Assembly (NCBI GenBank): GCA_018780645.1
Contig: JADMJJ010000047.1
Span: forward strand, 85,137 to 149,136
DNA from: Burkholderiaceae bacterium
Lineage (GTDB): Bacteria > Pseudomonadota > Gammaproteobacteria > Burkholderiales > Burkholderiaceae_C
Direction of reading: 5' to 3'
Length of the DNA: 64,000 nt
Position numbers and translations under genes: made by a program. The notes under the pieces were generated by a model. That model was not told the DNA's origin, did no database searches, and worked only from the letters and a program-made list of their open reading frames with translations. Of the stretch, positions 27,657 through 35,911 are shown piece after piece. Position 1 is the stretch's first letter, and the number at the start of each line of letters is the position of its first letter.

Positions 27657-29342
27657 TCAGTCTTTCGCGTAGATATCCACGTCCTTGGTTTCGCGCACGA
27701 ACAGCATGCCGATGACAAAGCTCATCGCTGCGATCGTGATCGGGTACCACAGGCCGTGGTAGATGTTGCCGTTCTGCGCGACCATCGCGAAGGTGATCGA
27801 GGGCAGCATGCCGCCGAACCAGCCGTTGCCGATGTGGTACGGCAGGCTCATCGAGGTGTAGCGGATGCGGGTCGGGAACAGCTCCACCAGCATCGCCGCG
27901 ATCGGGCCGTAGACCATGGTCACGTAGAGCACCAGAATCGTCAGGATCGCGATCACCAGCGGCTTGTTGACCTTGTCCGGGTCGGCCTTGGTGGGATAGC
28001 CCGCAGCCTTGAGCGAATCAACCAGGTCCTTCTTGAAGGCGGCAACCTTCTTGCCGCTCTCTTCGTCGAACTTGTGGCCGCCAGCCGCCACGGTGGCGTT
28101 CAGCGAATTGACGACCTTCTCGCCGATCTTGATCGATGTGATGGTGCCCGCCGGGCCGGCCACCGTCTCGTAGCTGGCCGAGTTCTGCGCCAGCGCGCGC
28201 TTGGCGATGTCGCAGGAGCTGGTGAAGTCCACCTCACGCGCAATCGGGCTGCCCTGGAAGGAGCAGGTCGACTGGTCGACGGTCACCACGATCTGTGCCG
28301 AGGCCTGAGCCTTGGCAAGATCCGGGTTGGCCGCGGCGGTCAGCGCCTTGAACAGCGGGAAATAGGTCAGGCAGGCGAGCAGCAGACCGGCCATGATGAT
28401 GGGCTTGCGGCCGATCTTGTCGGACAGGGTACCAAACACGACGAAGAACGGTGTGCCGATGATCAGCGATGCCGCCACCAGGATGTTGGCCGTGGCCGAG
28501 TCCACCTTCAGCACGCTGGTCATGAAGAACAGCGCGTAGAACTGACCCGAGTACCAGACCACGCCCTGACCGGCGACCAGGCCGAACAGGGCCAGCAGCA
28601 CGATCTTCAGGTTCTTCCACTGGCCAAAGGACTCGGACAGAGGTGCCTTGGAGGTCTTGCCCTCGGACTTCATCTTCTGGAAGGCCGGCGATTCGTTCAT
28701 CGACAGGCGGATCCAGACGCTGATGCCCAGCAGCAGGATGGACACGATGAACGGCACGCGCCAGCCCCAGTCTGCAAAGGCCGCTTCACCGAGCGCGGTA
28801 CGCGTGCCCAGGATGACCATCAGCGACAGGAACAGGCCCAGGGTCGCCGTGGTCTGAATCCACGACGTGTAGGCCCCCCGTTTGCCCTGCGGCGAATGCT
28901 CGGCCACATAGGTGGCGGCCCCCCCGTACTCACCACCGAGGGCCAGGCCCTGCAGCATGCGCAGGCCTATCAGTATCACAGGTGCTGCCGCGCCGATCGC
29001 TGCATAGCTTGGCAGTATCCCGACGATGAACGTCGACAGACCCATGATCAGGATCGTCACCAGGAAGGTGTACTTGCGGCCGATCATGTCGCCCAGGCGG
29101 CCGAACACCAGCGCGCCGAACGGGCGCACGATGAAGCCTGCGGCAAAGGCCAGCAGCGAGGCAATGAAGGCCGCCTGCGGGTCGAGTGCCGAGAAGAATT
29201 GCTTGGCGATGATGGGCGCCAGCGATCCGTAGAGATAAAAGTCGTACCACTCGAACACGGTGCCGAGCGAGGAAGCGAAGATGACCTTCTTTTCCGTCGT
29301 CGTCATGCCTGTGCTGGTGGAGACTGCGCTTGCAGTGGCCAT
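27657..29342 (-). CDS. MFS transporter, MHS family, with large periplasmic insertion
   Basis: A 561-residue proton symporter of the metabolite:H+ family (ShiA/KgtP/ProP relatives). It has 'GTVFEWYDFYLYGSLAP', the loop motif GRLGDMIGRK, the LGGEYGGAATYVAEH signature and a second loop motif GTLSDKIGRK. Twelve helices are discernible. Between helix 9 and helix 10 there is an extra segment of about 125 residues (335-460) rich in charged residues, with two Cys (STCSF and SSCDI) that could form a disulfide outside the membrane. The family transports organic acids or osmolytes; the substrate is unknown. Upstream is an 11-bp-periodic repeat array suited to a response regulator. Confidence 0.9.
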   Translation of the reverse strand: MATASAVSTSTGMTTTEKKVIFASSLGTVFEWYDFYLYGSLAPIIAKQFFSALDPQAAFIASLLAFAAGFIVRPFGALVFGRLGDMIGRKYTFLVTILIMGLSTFIVGILPSYAAIGAAAPVILIGLRMLQGLALGGEYGGAATYVAEHSPQGKRGAYTSWIQTTATLGLFLSLMVILGTRTALGEAAFADWGWRVPFIVSILLLGISVWIRLSMNESPAFQKMKSEGKTSKAPLSESFGQWKNLKIVLLALFGLVAGQGVVWYSGQFYALFFMTSVLKVDSATANILVAASLIIGTPFFVVFGTLSDKIGRKPIIMAGLLLACLTYFPLFKALTAAANPDLAKAQASAQIVVTVDQSTCSFQGSPIAREVDFTSSCDIAKRALAQNSASYETVAGPAGTITSIKIGEKVVNSLNATVAAGGHKFDEESGKKVAAFKKDLVDSLKAAGYPTKADPDKVNKPLVIAILTILVLYVTMVYGPIAAMLVELFPTRIRYTSMSLPYHIGNGWFGGMLPSITFAMVAQNGNIYHGLWYPITIAAMSFVIGMLFVRETKDVDIYAKD

Positions 29343-29411
29343 GGTGGGTGTCTCCTATTGCTTGAGGGACCACCGCCCGGTGGCCCTTGGGCCGGACTAT
29401 GGAAGCCTGCT

Positions 29412-29449
29412 CTGACCCCTGTCTGACGCGGAACTGATGCCAAACTGAC
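29412..29449. promoter_or_regulatory. four CTGAY repeats at exact 11-bp spacing
   Basis: CTGAC, CTGAC, CTGAT and CTGAC start at 29412, 29423, 29434 and 29445. Direct repeats on an 11-bp period are the classic binding pattern of OmpR/PhoB-type regulators. Read on the minus strand, the array ends 10 bp before CATAGT (29396-29401), a plausible -10 for the MFS gene, with no separate -35: the geometry of Pho-box-like activation. A second pair of CTGAC at 29526 and 29537 has the same 11-bp period. Confidence 0.6.
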
Positions 29450-29581
29450 AAACCCCAGGGCAACCCTTGGATTTCATTTCTCATCATGAGAGTGCGCCGA
29501 GTCCGCGGGTAATCACTGCACGAAACTGACCCGGGGCTGACAAGCAAGACCTGACCCTGAGGGGCGAAGGCCCGGCATCAC

Positions 29582-30217
29582 TCAGCCGTCGCGCCGCACC
29601 ACCCCGGCACGCGGCCGACCGGCGTCATCCCAGGCGTCCCCCTGGAACCAGGGGTCGCCGCGCAGATAGGCCGCCGCCATGTCCAGCGAATCCAGGCCCC
29701 AGAACTGCCGGCCGTCCACCTCCAGCGTCGGGACGCCGAACACGCCGGCCGCGATCGCGTCCTCGGTGGCCTGGCGCAGGGCCTGCTTGACCTCCTCGCT
29801 GGCCGGATCCCGCGCCGGCGCCAGGTCTTGCTGCAGACGCTCCAGCCGGCCTGGATGATTCGCATCCTGCCCCTCGGCTCGCCAGACATGGTGGAACAGC
29901 CTCTCCACAACCCTGCGGTTCGGCCCGCAGGCCCAGGCCAGGCGCTGCAGGGCCAGTGGGTTGAAGGGGTGCTGTGCGGGCGTCTGCAGGGTGATGCCCA
30001 GGCGCTGCGCCGTCCAGGCAACCTGACGGAAGGTCCATTGGCGCTTGGGTTCCATCTCTGCCGGGCCCTTCTGACCCCAGACCTTGAGCAGGCCTGCGAA
30101 CAGGATGGGCCGATAGTCCACCACCACGTTCAGGCCTTCGAGCGCCTCGGGCAGGCGCTCGAAGGCCAGCGCCGCATAGGGCGAGATCACATCGAAGTAG
30201 AAGGTGATCGCTTTCAT
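29582..30217 (-). CDS. 2-hydroxychromene-2-carboxylate isomerase family (DsbA-like) protein
   Basis: A 211-residue thioredoxin-fold protein starting MKAITFYFDVISPYAALAFE, the kappa-GST/HCCA isomerase signature in which Ser replaces the thiol-oxidase cysteines. It continues with 'RPILFAGLLKVWGQKGPAE' and the C-terminal cis-Pro motif GVFGVPTLEVDG. HCCA isomerases use glutathione in naphthalene-type degradation, but many homologues have unknown substrates, and no other aromatic degradation genes are adjacent. It is the last gene of a ybaK-DUF1289-isomerase operon, 16 bp after the previous stop. Confidence 0.85.
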   Translation of the reverse strand: MKAITFYFDVISPYAALAFERLPEALEGLNVVVDYRPILFAGLLKVWGQKGPAEMEPKRQWTFRQVAWTAQRLGITLQTPAQHPFNPLALQRLAWACGPNRRVVERLFHHVWRAEGQDANHPGRLERLQQDLAPARDPASEEVKQALRQATEDAIAAGVFGVPTLEVDGRQFWGLDSLDMAAAYLRGDPWFQGDAWDDAGRPRAGVVRRDG

Positions 30218-30233
30218 GCGGGCGCTTGTCGCA

Positions 30234-30482
30234 TCATGGCAGGTTGCCGGCCGGCTCGGCCGCGCTGAACACACCATGCTGCTCGACCAGCAGCTCGCGC
30301 CGCGGCGGCAACAGGGCAAGCACCGCCAGCTTGCCCGCATCGTCGAGCTTGGACCAGGCCGCTATCTCGGGGATCGTTCGCGCACAGCCCTCGCACCAGC
30401 CCGTCGGCGCGTGCATGCGGCAGACATTGGTACAGGGCGAGGGCACGGCACTGACCGGCCTAGGCGCAGGCAGGGCGCCCAT
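30234..30482 (-). CDS. DUF1289 cysteine-rich small protein
   Basis: An 82-residue protein with the DUF1289 metal-site pattern SPCTNVCRMHAPTGWCEGCAR followed by TIPEIAAW. The four cysteines probably bind zinc or an Fe-S cluster. No function is established. It starts one base inside the ybaK stop (TGATG), so it is translationally coupled to it. Confidence 0.85.
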   Translation of the reverse strand: MGALPAPRPVSAVPSPCTNVCRMHAPTGWCEGCARTIPEIAAWSKLDDAGKLAVLALLPPRRELLVEQHGVFSAAEPAGNLP

Positions 30483-30994
30483 CAGAGCTGCACCACGTCG
30501 ATGACCGGCGCGCCGGTCAGGCGCTCCAAGTCCAGCGGGCTGAGCTTGAACACACCATTCGGATGACCTGCCGCCGCCCAGATATGGTCGAAGCGGAACA
30601 GCTCCCGGTCGATGTAGAGCAGCGGCCTGCTGCCATCCGCCGCGGCATGACCGACCGGCGACACGCCACCAATCGAGAATCCGGTGCGCGCCTTCACATA
30701 GTCGGCGTCGGCCCGGCCCAGCGCGCCGGTGTGGGGCACCAGCTTCTTTTCATCGACACGCTTGTCACCCGAGGTGATGACCAGCACGGCGGCCTCGTCG
30801 CTCTTGCGCCGGAACACCACGCTCTTGGCGATCTGGCCCAGGCTGACGCCCAAAGCGTCGGCGGCCTCCTGCGCGGTGCGCGCAGAGACCTCCAGCCACA
30901 GCGGGGCGTGCGGATGCTGCTGGCTGACCAGCACATCAGCGACGCGGCGAAAGCCCTCGGGGCGCAGGGTGTAGTTGTCTGCTGCTTCACTCAT
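30482..30994 (-). CDS. ybaK: YbaK/EbsC-family aminoacyl-tRNA deacylase
   Basis: A 170-residue YbaK/ProX-type protein, probably hydrolysing mischarged tRNA such as Cys-tRNA(Pro). It has 'TAQEAADALGVSLGQIAKSVVFR' with the catalytic Lys, VITSGDKRVDEKKL, 'GFSIGGVSPVGH' (conserved GGVxPxGH loop) and 'HPNGVFKLSPLDLERLTG'. The ATG before SEAADNYTL is used; the upstream extension looks non-coding. First gene of a three-gene operon. Confidence 0.9.
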   Translation of the reverse strand: MSEAADNYTLRPEGFRRVADVLVSQQHPHAPLWLEVSARTAQEAADALGVSLGQIAKSVVFRRKSDEAAVLVITSGDKRVDEKKLVPHTGALGRADADYVKARTGFSIGGVSPVGHAAADGSRPLLYIDRELFRFDHIWAAAGHPNGVFKLSPLDLERLTGAPVIDVVQL

Positions 30995-31032
30995 GCGCCT
31001 ATTGTCGGGCAAAGGCCGGCCTGCGCATTTCG

Positions 31033-31833
31033 TCAAAAGGCGCGGCTCACCATCAAGGCCAGACCGGGCTGCAGTTTCTTCTTCACGATCGGGCTGCTGG
31101 CCGCGGCACCACGCAGGCTGGCCAGGTCCAGCTTGGCCTGCAGGCTCCAGTCGCTGTCAATCCGATAGTGGGCCTTGGCAAACAGGCCCAGGCTCGTCAG
31201 GCCCGCATCGGCTTGATGAGCCGCCAGACCGGAGGCCGCGGCCTGCGCCGGTGTCACCCCGAACAGGGCGCTCGCCAGCTTGCTGTCCATCAGCTGGGCG
31301 GAGGCGCCCACGATCAGGCCCACACCGGGCATCGCTTGCAGCGCATAGCCGGCATCGAGTTCCACACGGGTGCCCCGCCCGCCCAGCTCCTTGCTCTTGC
31401 CCAGGCGGGTGCTGGTGCCGGCGCTCAGCAGCAGCGGCCCGGCATTCAGCTCGGCGCCCAAGCGCAGCGCCGGGGCCCACTTGACGTCGCCCAGGCCGGT
31501 CAGCCGCTTGTCGTCCTTGGCGCGGCGTCGCTCCATATCGGGCGCCAGCGCGGCGCTGAAGCGAATTTGCTCATTGATCCTGACCTCGTAGCCGGCGCCA
31601 CGCAGGGTGCTCATGAAGAACTGCTCGCGGTAGCGGGCCTCGAAGACCGGCAGCAGGCCCGGCTGGCGCTTGTCGCTGCCCGGGAACTTCGGCGCCACCG
31701 CCACGCCAACGCCGCCGCGCAGCGTCCAGGCCGAGCCCGGCATGCCGACCGTCGCCGGGGCCTGCTGGGCTGCGGCATTGCAGAGGGTGCCCAGCAACAA
31801 CAGTGGGGCGCCAAGAGTGTGAAGGGAAAACAT
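31033..31833 (-). CDS. mipA: MipA/OmpV-family outer membrane protein
   Basis: A 266-residue outer-membrane beta-barrel of the MipA/OmpV family. It has a signal peptide (LGAPLLLLGTLCNAAAQ), then WTLRGGVGVAVAPKFPGSDK, LLPVFEARYREQFFMST and repeated amphipathic strands, ending LALMVSRAF with a terminal Phe as in many outer-membrane proteins. MipA links murein hydrolases in E. coli, but many relatives are simply small barrels. It is divergent from an OmpR/HK pair with 176 bp between, a common arrangement in which the pair controls the porin gene. Confidence 0.85.
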   Translation of the reverse strand: MFSLHTLGAPLLLLGTLCNAAAQQAPATVGMPGSAWTLRGGVGVAVAPKFPGSDKRQPGLLPVFEARYREQFFMSTLRGAGYEVRINEQIRFSAALAPDMERRRAKDDKRLTGLGDVKWAPALRLGAELNAGPLLLSAGTSTRLGKSKELGGRGTRVELDAGYALQAMPGVGLIVGASAQLMDSKLASALFGVTPAQAAASGLAAHQADAGLTSLGLFAKAHYRIDSDWSLQAKLDLASLRGAAASSPIVKKKLQPGLALMVSRAF

Positions 31834-32009
31834 CGGATATCCGGGTCGGGTTGAAGACGAAGCGCAGTGTCGGGCCTGCCGCATGAAGCGCGGATGAAGC
31901 GAGCGGCCGCCGAAGATGAAGGGCTGATGAAGCCCCCCGGTGCCGGTACTCGCCGCTGCTGCCATGACTTCTAGAATCCGCAGCCTGACAAGCAGCCCCA
32001 AGTGCAACG

Positions 32010-32690
32010 ATGGCCAATATTCTTCTCGTCGAGGATGATCTTCCGCTGGGCAATTCGCTGCAGCGGGTGCTGACCATGGCAGGCCATCATGTGGTGTGGC
32101 TGCGCAGTGCCGGCGACGCGCGACGATTCCTCGATGAGATGGACTTCGCGCTGCTGCTGCTGGACATCGGCCTGCCCGACGAAACCGGTCTGTCGCTGCT
32201 GAGCTGGTGGCGCGGCCTGGGCCGTGCCACGCCGGTGATGATGATCACCGCGCGCGACAGCATCAGCGAACGGGTGCAGGGCCTGGATGCAGGCGCCGAC
32301 GACTATCTGGCCAAGCCCTTCGCGATGGAGGAACTGCTGTCGCGGGTGCGCGCCCTGCTGCGACGGCATAGCGGCCAGATCAGCAATACCTGGCAACTCG
32401 GCGGGCTGAGCATAGACACGGCGCGCCGGCGCGTCCTGCTCGATAGCGAGGAGGTGGCCCTGTCATCGCGCGAGTACGACATCCTGCTGACCCTGGCCGC
32501 CGAGCCCGGCCGAGTCATGACCCGCACCCAGATCGAACGATCTCGCAGCGCCGCCGATGCGCTGGACAGCAATGCCATCGATGTGCATGTCTACAAGCTG
32601 CGCAAGAAGCTGGGCAATGGCTGGATAGGCACGGTGCGCGGTGTCGGCTATGTGCTGGACCTGCCGACTAGCTCCCCTCCGGCGCCATGA
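32010..32690 (+). CDS. OmpR-family response regulator (TctD/QseB-like)
   Basis: A 226-residue regulator. The receiver begins MANILLVEDDLPLGNSLQRV with phospho-acceptor Asp52 (LLLDIGLPD), the Thr of MMITARD and the Lys of LAKPFAM. The DNA-binding half has REYDILLTLAAEPGRVMTR and NAIDVHVYKLRKKLG, ending TVRGVGYVLDLP. The stop overlaps the kinase start (ATGA). Divergent from mipA, and about 2.6 kb from the 11-bp CTGAY array, which is the kind of site this class binds. Confidence 0.92.
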   Translation: MANILLVEDDLPLGNSLQRVLTMAGHHVVWLRSAGDARRFLDEMDFALLLLDIGLPDETGLSLLSWWRGLGRATPVMMITARDSISERVQGLDAGADDYLAKPFAMEELLSRVRALLRRHSGQISNTWQLGGLSIDTARRRVLLDSEEVALSSREYDILLTLAAEPGRVMTRTQIERSRSAADALDSNAIDVHVYKLRKKLGNGWIGTVRGVGYVLDLPTSSPPAP

Positions 32691-34060
32691 ACCACCCCTC
32701 GCTGATACGCCGGCTGATCGCCTGGCAGGCGCTGGCCCTGGTGATTGCCTGGCTGGTGCTGGCCAGCCTGATGACCTGGCAGGCGCTGCAGCTCGGCGAA
32801 AGCCAGCTCGATGCGCGCCTGCAGCAGTTCGGCAGCGTCTTGGCCGAGGCGGCCGGCGGCGAGACGGCACCGCAGGCCCTGGCGCTGCGACTGCAGGCCA
32901 TCGAGACCGCGCTGCTGCAGGCCAGTGGCCGAGACGTGCTGGGCGCCGTGGCCCAGCCGCTGTACCAGGTCTGGCAGGCCGACGGGCGCTTGCTGTACCG
33001 CAGCGCCGGGGTGCCCATCGAGGCCCTGGCGCCGCTGCGGCCCGGCTATGTCGAGACGGCGTTCGCCGGTCAGCCCTATCGGCTGTTGACCGTGGCGTCC
33101 AGCGGCGGCGCACAGCTGGTGCAGATCGCCGAACCGATGCAGCTGCGCCTGAGCAGCGTGCTGCCCCTGCTGTGGGTGGTGCTGCAATCGCAGCTGGGCG
33201 TGTTCCTGTGGCATGGGCTGGTGATCTGGGTCACCGTGCGCAGCGGCCTGGCACCCCTGCGCCAGCTGGCCCAGCGCATCTCGCAGCGGCGGGCCGGCGA
33301 GGTGGCCCCGGTGCAGGTGGACAGGCTCTATGCCGAGACCGCCCCGGTGGTGCAGGAGTTGAATGCCCTGCTGGCCCACGAGGCCCAGCGCCTGGACAGC
33401 GAGCGCCGCTTTCTGGCCGATGCCGCCCATGAACTGCGCACGCCGCTGGCGGCCGTCAATGCACAGGCCCATCTGCTGCTGACCGAGCATGAGGCGCCGG
33501 CACGGGCCGAGGCGGCGGGCGCGCTGAAGCAGGGCATTGCCCGCGTGTCGCACCTGCTGGGCCAGTTGCTGACCCTGGCCCGTGCCGAGGGCTCGGCCGC
33601 GCCCCACAGACCCGAGCGCCTGGACGCCGCCGGCCTGCTGCGCGAGCGCATCGCCCTGCTGGCGGCGCTGGCCCGGCCACGCGCCATCGAGCTCTCGCTG
33701 CAGGCCCCCGACCGCCTGGAATGGGCACTGGACCGCTCCGGCTTTTGCTCCATCATCGACAACCTGGTGGACAACGCCATCCGCTACACCCCGGCGGGCG
33801 GCCGCGTCGAGGTGCTGCTGCAGGCCACGGCCTCTGGCCTGGAATTGAGCGTGCGCGACAACGGCCGCGGCATCGCCCCGGCGCAACGCGAGCGCGTGTT
33901 CGAGCGCTTCTACCGCGTGCCCGGCAGCAGCGAGCAGGGCACCGGCCTGGGCCTGGCCATCGTCAAGCGCATCGCCGAGCGCGAGGGCGCGGCACTGAAA
34001 TTCGTTGAGGGGCTCGATGGGTGCGGGGTGGGGCTGAGGCTCAGCTACCCGACCGCCTGA
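32687..34060 (+). CDS. sensor histidine kinase (TctE/QseC-like)
   Basis: A 457-residue membrane kinase. It has an N-terminal helix (WQALALVIAWLVLASLMTW), a periplasmic domain of about 110 residues of the TctE/QseC N-terminal type, a second helix (LLWVVLQSQLGVFLWHGLVIW), a HAMP-like linker, His248 in DAAHELRTPLAAV, and an HATPase with DNLVDNAIRYTP, RDNGRGIAP and GTGLGLAIVKRIAE. It forms a coupled pair with the regulator just upstream. TctE relatives sense carboxylates and QseC relatives other small signals; the ligand is unknown here. Confidence 0.92.
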   Translation: MNHPSLIRRLIAWQALALVIAWLVLASLMTWQALQLGESQLDARLQQFGSVLAEAAGGETAPQALALRLQAIETALLQASGRDVLGAVAQPLYQVWQADGRLLYRSAGVPIEALAPLRPGYVETAFAGQPYRLLTVASSGGAQLVQIAEPMQLRLSSVLPLLWVVLQSQLGVFLWHGLVIWVTVRSGLAPLRQLAQRISQRRAGEVAPVQVDRLYAETAPVVQELNALLAHEAQRLDSERRFLADAAHELRTPLAAVNAQAHLLLTEHEAPARAEAAGALKQGIARVSHLLGQLLTLARAEGSAAPHRPERLDAAGLLRERIALLAALARPRAIELSLQAPDRLEWALDRSGFCSIIDNLVDNAIRYTPAGGRVEVLLQATASGLELSVRDNGRGIAPAQRERVFERFYRVPGSSEQGTGLGLAIVKRIAEREGAALKFVEGLDGCGVGLRLSYPTA

Positions 34061-34204
34061 GGGTTTGGTCGCCTGGTACGCCAAATCTGACGGTCAAAAG
34101 GCTCATGCTGCCGCCCCCGGGGGTCGGGGATTCACGCCATCGGACCAGCAATCCTAGACTGCAATCCGCACGCAGCCATCGCGCGCTTTGCAGGAGACCC
34201 AGCC

Positions 34205-34960
34205 ATGTCCTACCGCCGCCTCATCGCCACCGCCACGCTCGCTGCGCTGACCTCATCCGCCCAGGCCCTGGTAAGCACCTGGGACGGTTCGTCCGACCTG
34301 CTGCCGGAGCAGGTCGACCCCAGCTGGACGCTTATCGACGAGGGCGCTGGCTCGCCGAGCTTTGCCGGTGGCGTGCTGACCATCCAGACCACCAGCACCC
34401 ACGGTGCCCGGCAGTACTACACCATGGGCGGCACCGACCTGGACTTCACCGGCGGCGCTCCCTATTGGCTGGAGGCCGAGATGAAGTACATCTCCGGCAG
34501 CCAGACCTCGGGCTGGTGGCGCGCCCCCGGGCACATGAGCTTTCGCTTTGAGAGCGGGCGCATCGCCGTGCTGGAGATACGCAAGGACCTGATCTACATA
34601 CGCAACGGTGACAACTCGGCAGGCGACTCCGCCGTCGTCGACACCGACGAAGCATTCCACACCTATCGCATGGAGGCGCTGGGCACGGCTGCCGGGACCA
34701 CCGTCAATGTCTACCAGGACGGCTTGCTGGTGCTCAGCGACAACGCGCTGTATGCGGCCGGCGGCGGGGCCTCGGTGTCATGGGGCGAGGCATCGACCCT
34801 GGCGACCGGCACCACGCAGTGGAAGCGCGTCAGCCACAATATGGCCGCCGTGGCGGTGACACCGGTGCCCGAACCCGGCACCTGGGCGCTGTGGGCCGCA
34901 GGCCTGGCGGCCGTGGGCTTCTCGGCCCGCAGAAATTTCAGGCAGCAGATCCGGGCATAG
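34205..34960 (+). CDS. PEP-CTERM sorting-domain protein
   Basis: A 251-residue exported protein with signal peptide (LIATATLAALTSSAQA), a beta-sandwich-like body (WTLIDEGAGSPSFAGGVLTI, 'YWLEAEMKYISGS', 'VNVYQDGLLVLSDNALYA') resembling concanavalin-like lectin folds, and a PEP-CTERM tail VPEPGTWALWAAGLAAVGF then SARR. It is expected to be processed by an exosortase encoded elsewhere and displayed or released. GGAGA precedes the ATG. It lies downstream of the TctE-like kinase but 144 bp away, so probably has its own promoter. Confidence 0.85.
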   Translation: MSYRRLIATATLAALTSSAQALVSTWDGSSDLLPEQVDPSWTLIDEGAGSPSFAGGVLTIQTTSTHGARQYYTMGGTDLDFTGGAPYWLEAEMKYISGSQTSGWWRAPGHMSFRFESGRIAVLEIRKDLIYIRNGDNSAGDSAVVDTDEAFHTYRMEALGTAAGTTVNVYQDGLLVLSDNALYAAGGGASVSWGEASTLATGTTQWKRVSHNMAAVAVTPVPEPGTWALWAAGLAAVGFSARRNFRQQIRA

Positions 34961-34965
34961 CCCGA

Positions 34966-35871
34966 TCAAGCGGCCCGCTTGGCCAGCAAGGCACGGCCGA
35001 CCCGTGATACCGGCGGCCGGCCCAGCACGCCGGAGATGAAGGCGCCTGCGTCCACCAGCTTGTCGATGTCGATGCCGGTGTCGATACCGAGACCGTTGAG
35101 CAGAAAGACCACATCCTCGGTGGCGACATTGCCGGTCGCGCCCTTGGCATAGGGGCAGCCGCCCAGGCCGGCGACGCTGGCATCGAAGTGGTGGATGCCC
35201 AGTTCCAGGCAGGCGTAGATATTGCTCAAGGCCTGGCCGTAGGTGTCATGGAAATGGCCGCTGACCTCGACCATCGGATAGTGCTTCAGCGCCCGCTCCA
35301 TCGCCGCCCGGACCTTGCGCGGCGTGCCCACGCCAATCGTGTCGGCCACGCCCATATGGTCAACGCCGATGTCCTTCATCAGACGAACGACGCGCTCGAC
35401 CTGGTCGGCGCTGATCTCACCCTCATAGGGGCAGCCGAGCGCGCAGGACAGCGCACCGCGCACCTTGATGCCGGCGGCATGGGCGAACTCGACCACCGGA
35501 GCGAAGCGCTCGATGCTCTCGGCGATCGAGCAATTGATGTTCTTCTGGCTGAAGGCCTCGCTGGCGGCGGCGAAGACGACGATCTCGTCGGGCTTGGTTG
35601 GCAGCGCGGCCTCCAGGCCCTTCATGTTCGGCGTCAACACCGAATAGCGCACACCAGGCTGGCGCTCGATCGCGGCCATCACCGCCAGGTTGTCGGCCAT
35701 CTGCGGCACCCACTTCGGGCTGACGAAGCTGGTGACCTCGATCTCCTTCAGGCCGGCCGCCTGCAGCATGGCCACGAGCTGGGCCTTGTGCTCGGTGGCG
35801 ACCGGTTGCTTTTCGTTCTGCAGGCCGTCGCGGGGGCCGACATCGACGAGGGTGACGTGGGTGGGCAGCAT
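34966..35871 (-). CDS. mvaB: hydroxymethylglutaryl-CoA lyase
   Basis: A 301-residue HMG-CoA lyase, the last step of leucine degradation, cleaving HMG-CoA to acetyl-CoA and acetoacetate. It shows VTLVDVGPRDGLQNEKQ (metal and substrate residues), a His pair in HFHDTYGQAL and the catalytic-Cys signature GGCPYAKGATGNVATED. It is the last gene of the leucine/biotin cluster; a REP-like element sits in the 40-bp gap to mccA. GAGGAA precedes the ATG. Confidence 0.95.
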   Translation of the reverse strand: MLPTHVTLVDVGPRDGLQNEKQPVATEHKAQLVAMLQAAGLKEIEVTSFVSPKWVPQMADNLAVMAAIERQPGVRYSVLTPNMKGLEAALPTKPDEIVVFAAASEAFSQKNINCSIAESIERFAPVVEFAHAAGIKVRGALSCALGCPYEGEISADQVERVVRLMKDIGVDHMGVADTIGVGTPRKVRAAMERALKHYPMVEVSGHFHDTYGQALSNIYACLELGIHHFDASVAGLGGCPYAKGATGNVATEDVVFLLNGLGIDTGIDIDKLVDAGAFISGVLGRPPVSRVGRALLAKRAA

Positions 35872-35884
35872 GGTGATTCCTCAG

Positions 35885-35909
35885 GTAGCCCGGATGCAAT
35901 CCGGGGTGG
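35885..35909. repeat. REP-like palindromic element, single unit
   Basis: GTAGCCCGGATGCAATCCGG continues with GGTGG. The same unit, with one extra C, recurs at 37925 in the next intergenic gap of the cluster. Arms CCGGAT and ATCCGG can pair. Dispersed elements with this core are common in proteobacterial intergenic regions. Confidence 0.75.
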
Positions 35910-35911
35910 GT

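Noticed and set aside
31834..32009. CTGAC-type repeat array between mipA and the response regulator
   Set aside because: No 11-bp-periodic copies of the motif were found there, so autoregulation through this site cannot be claimed.
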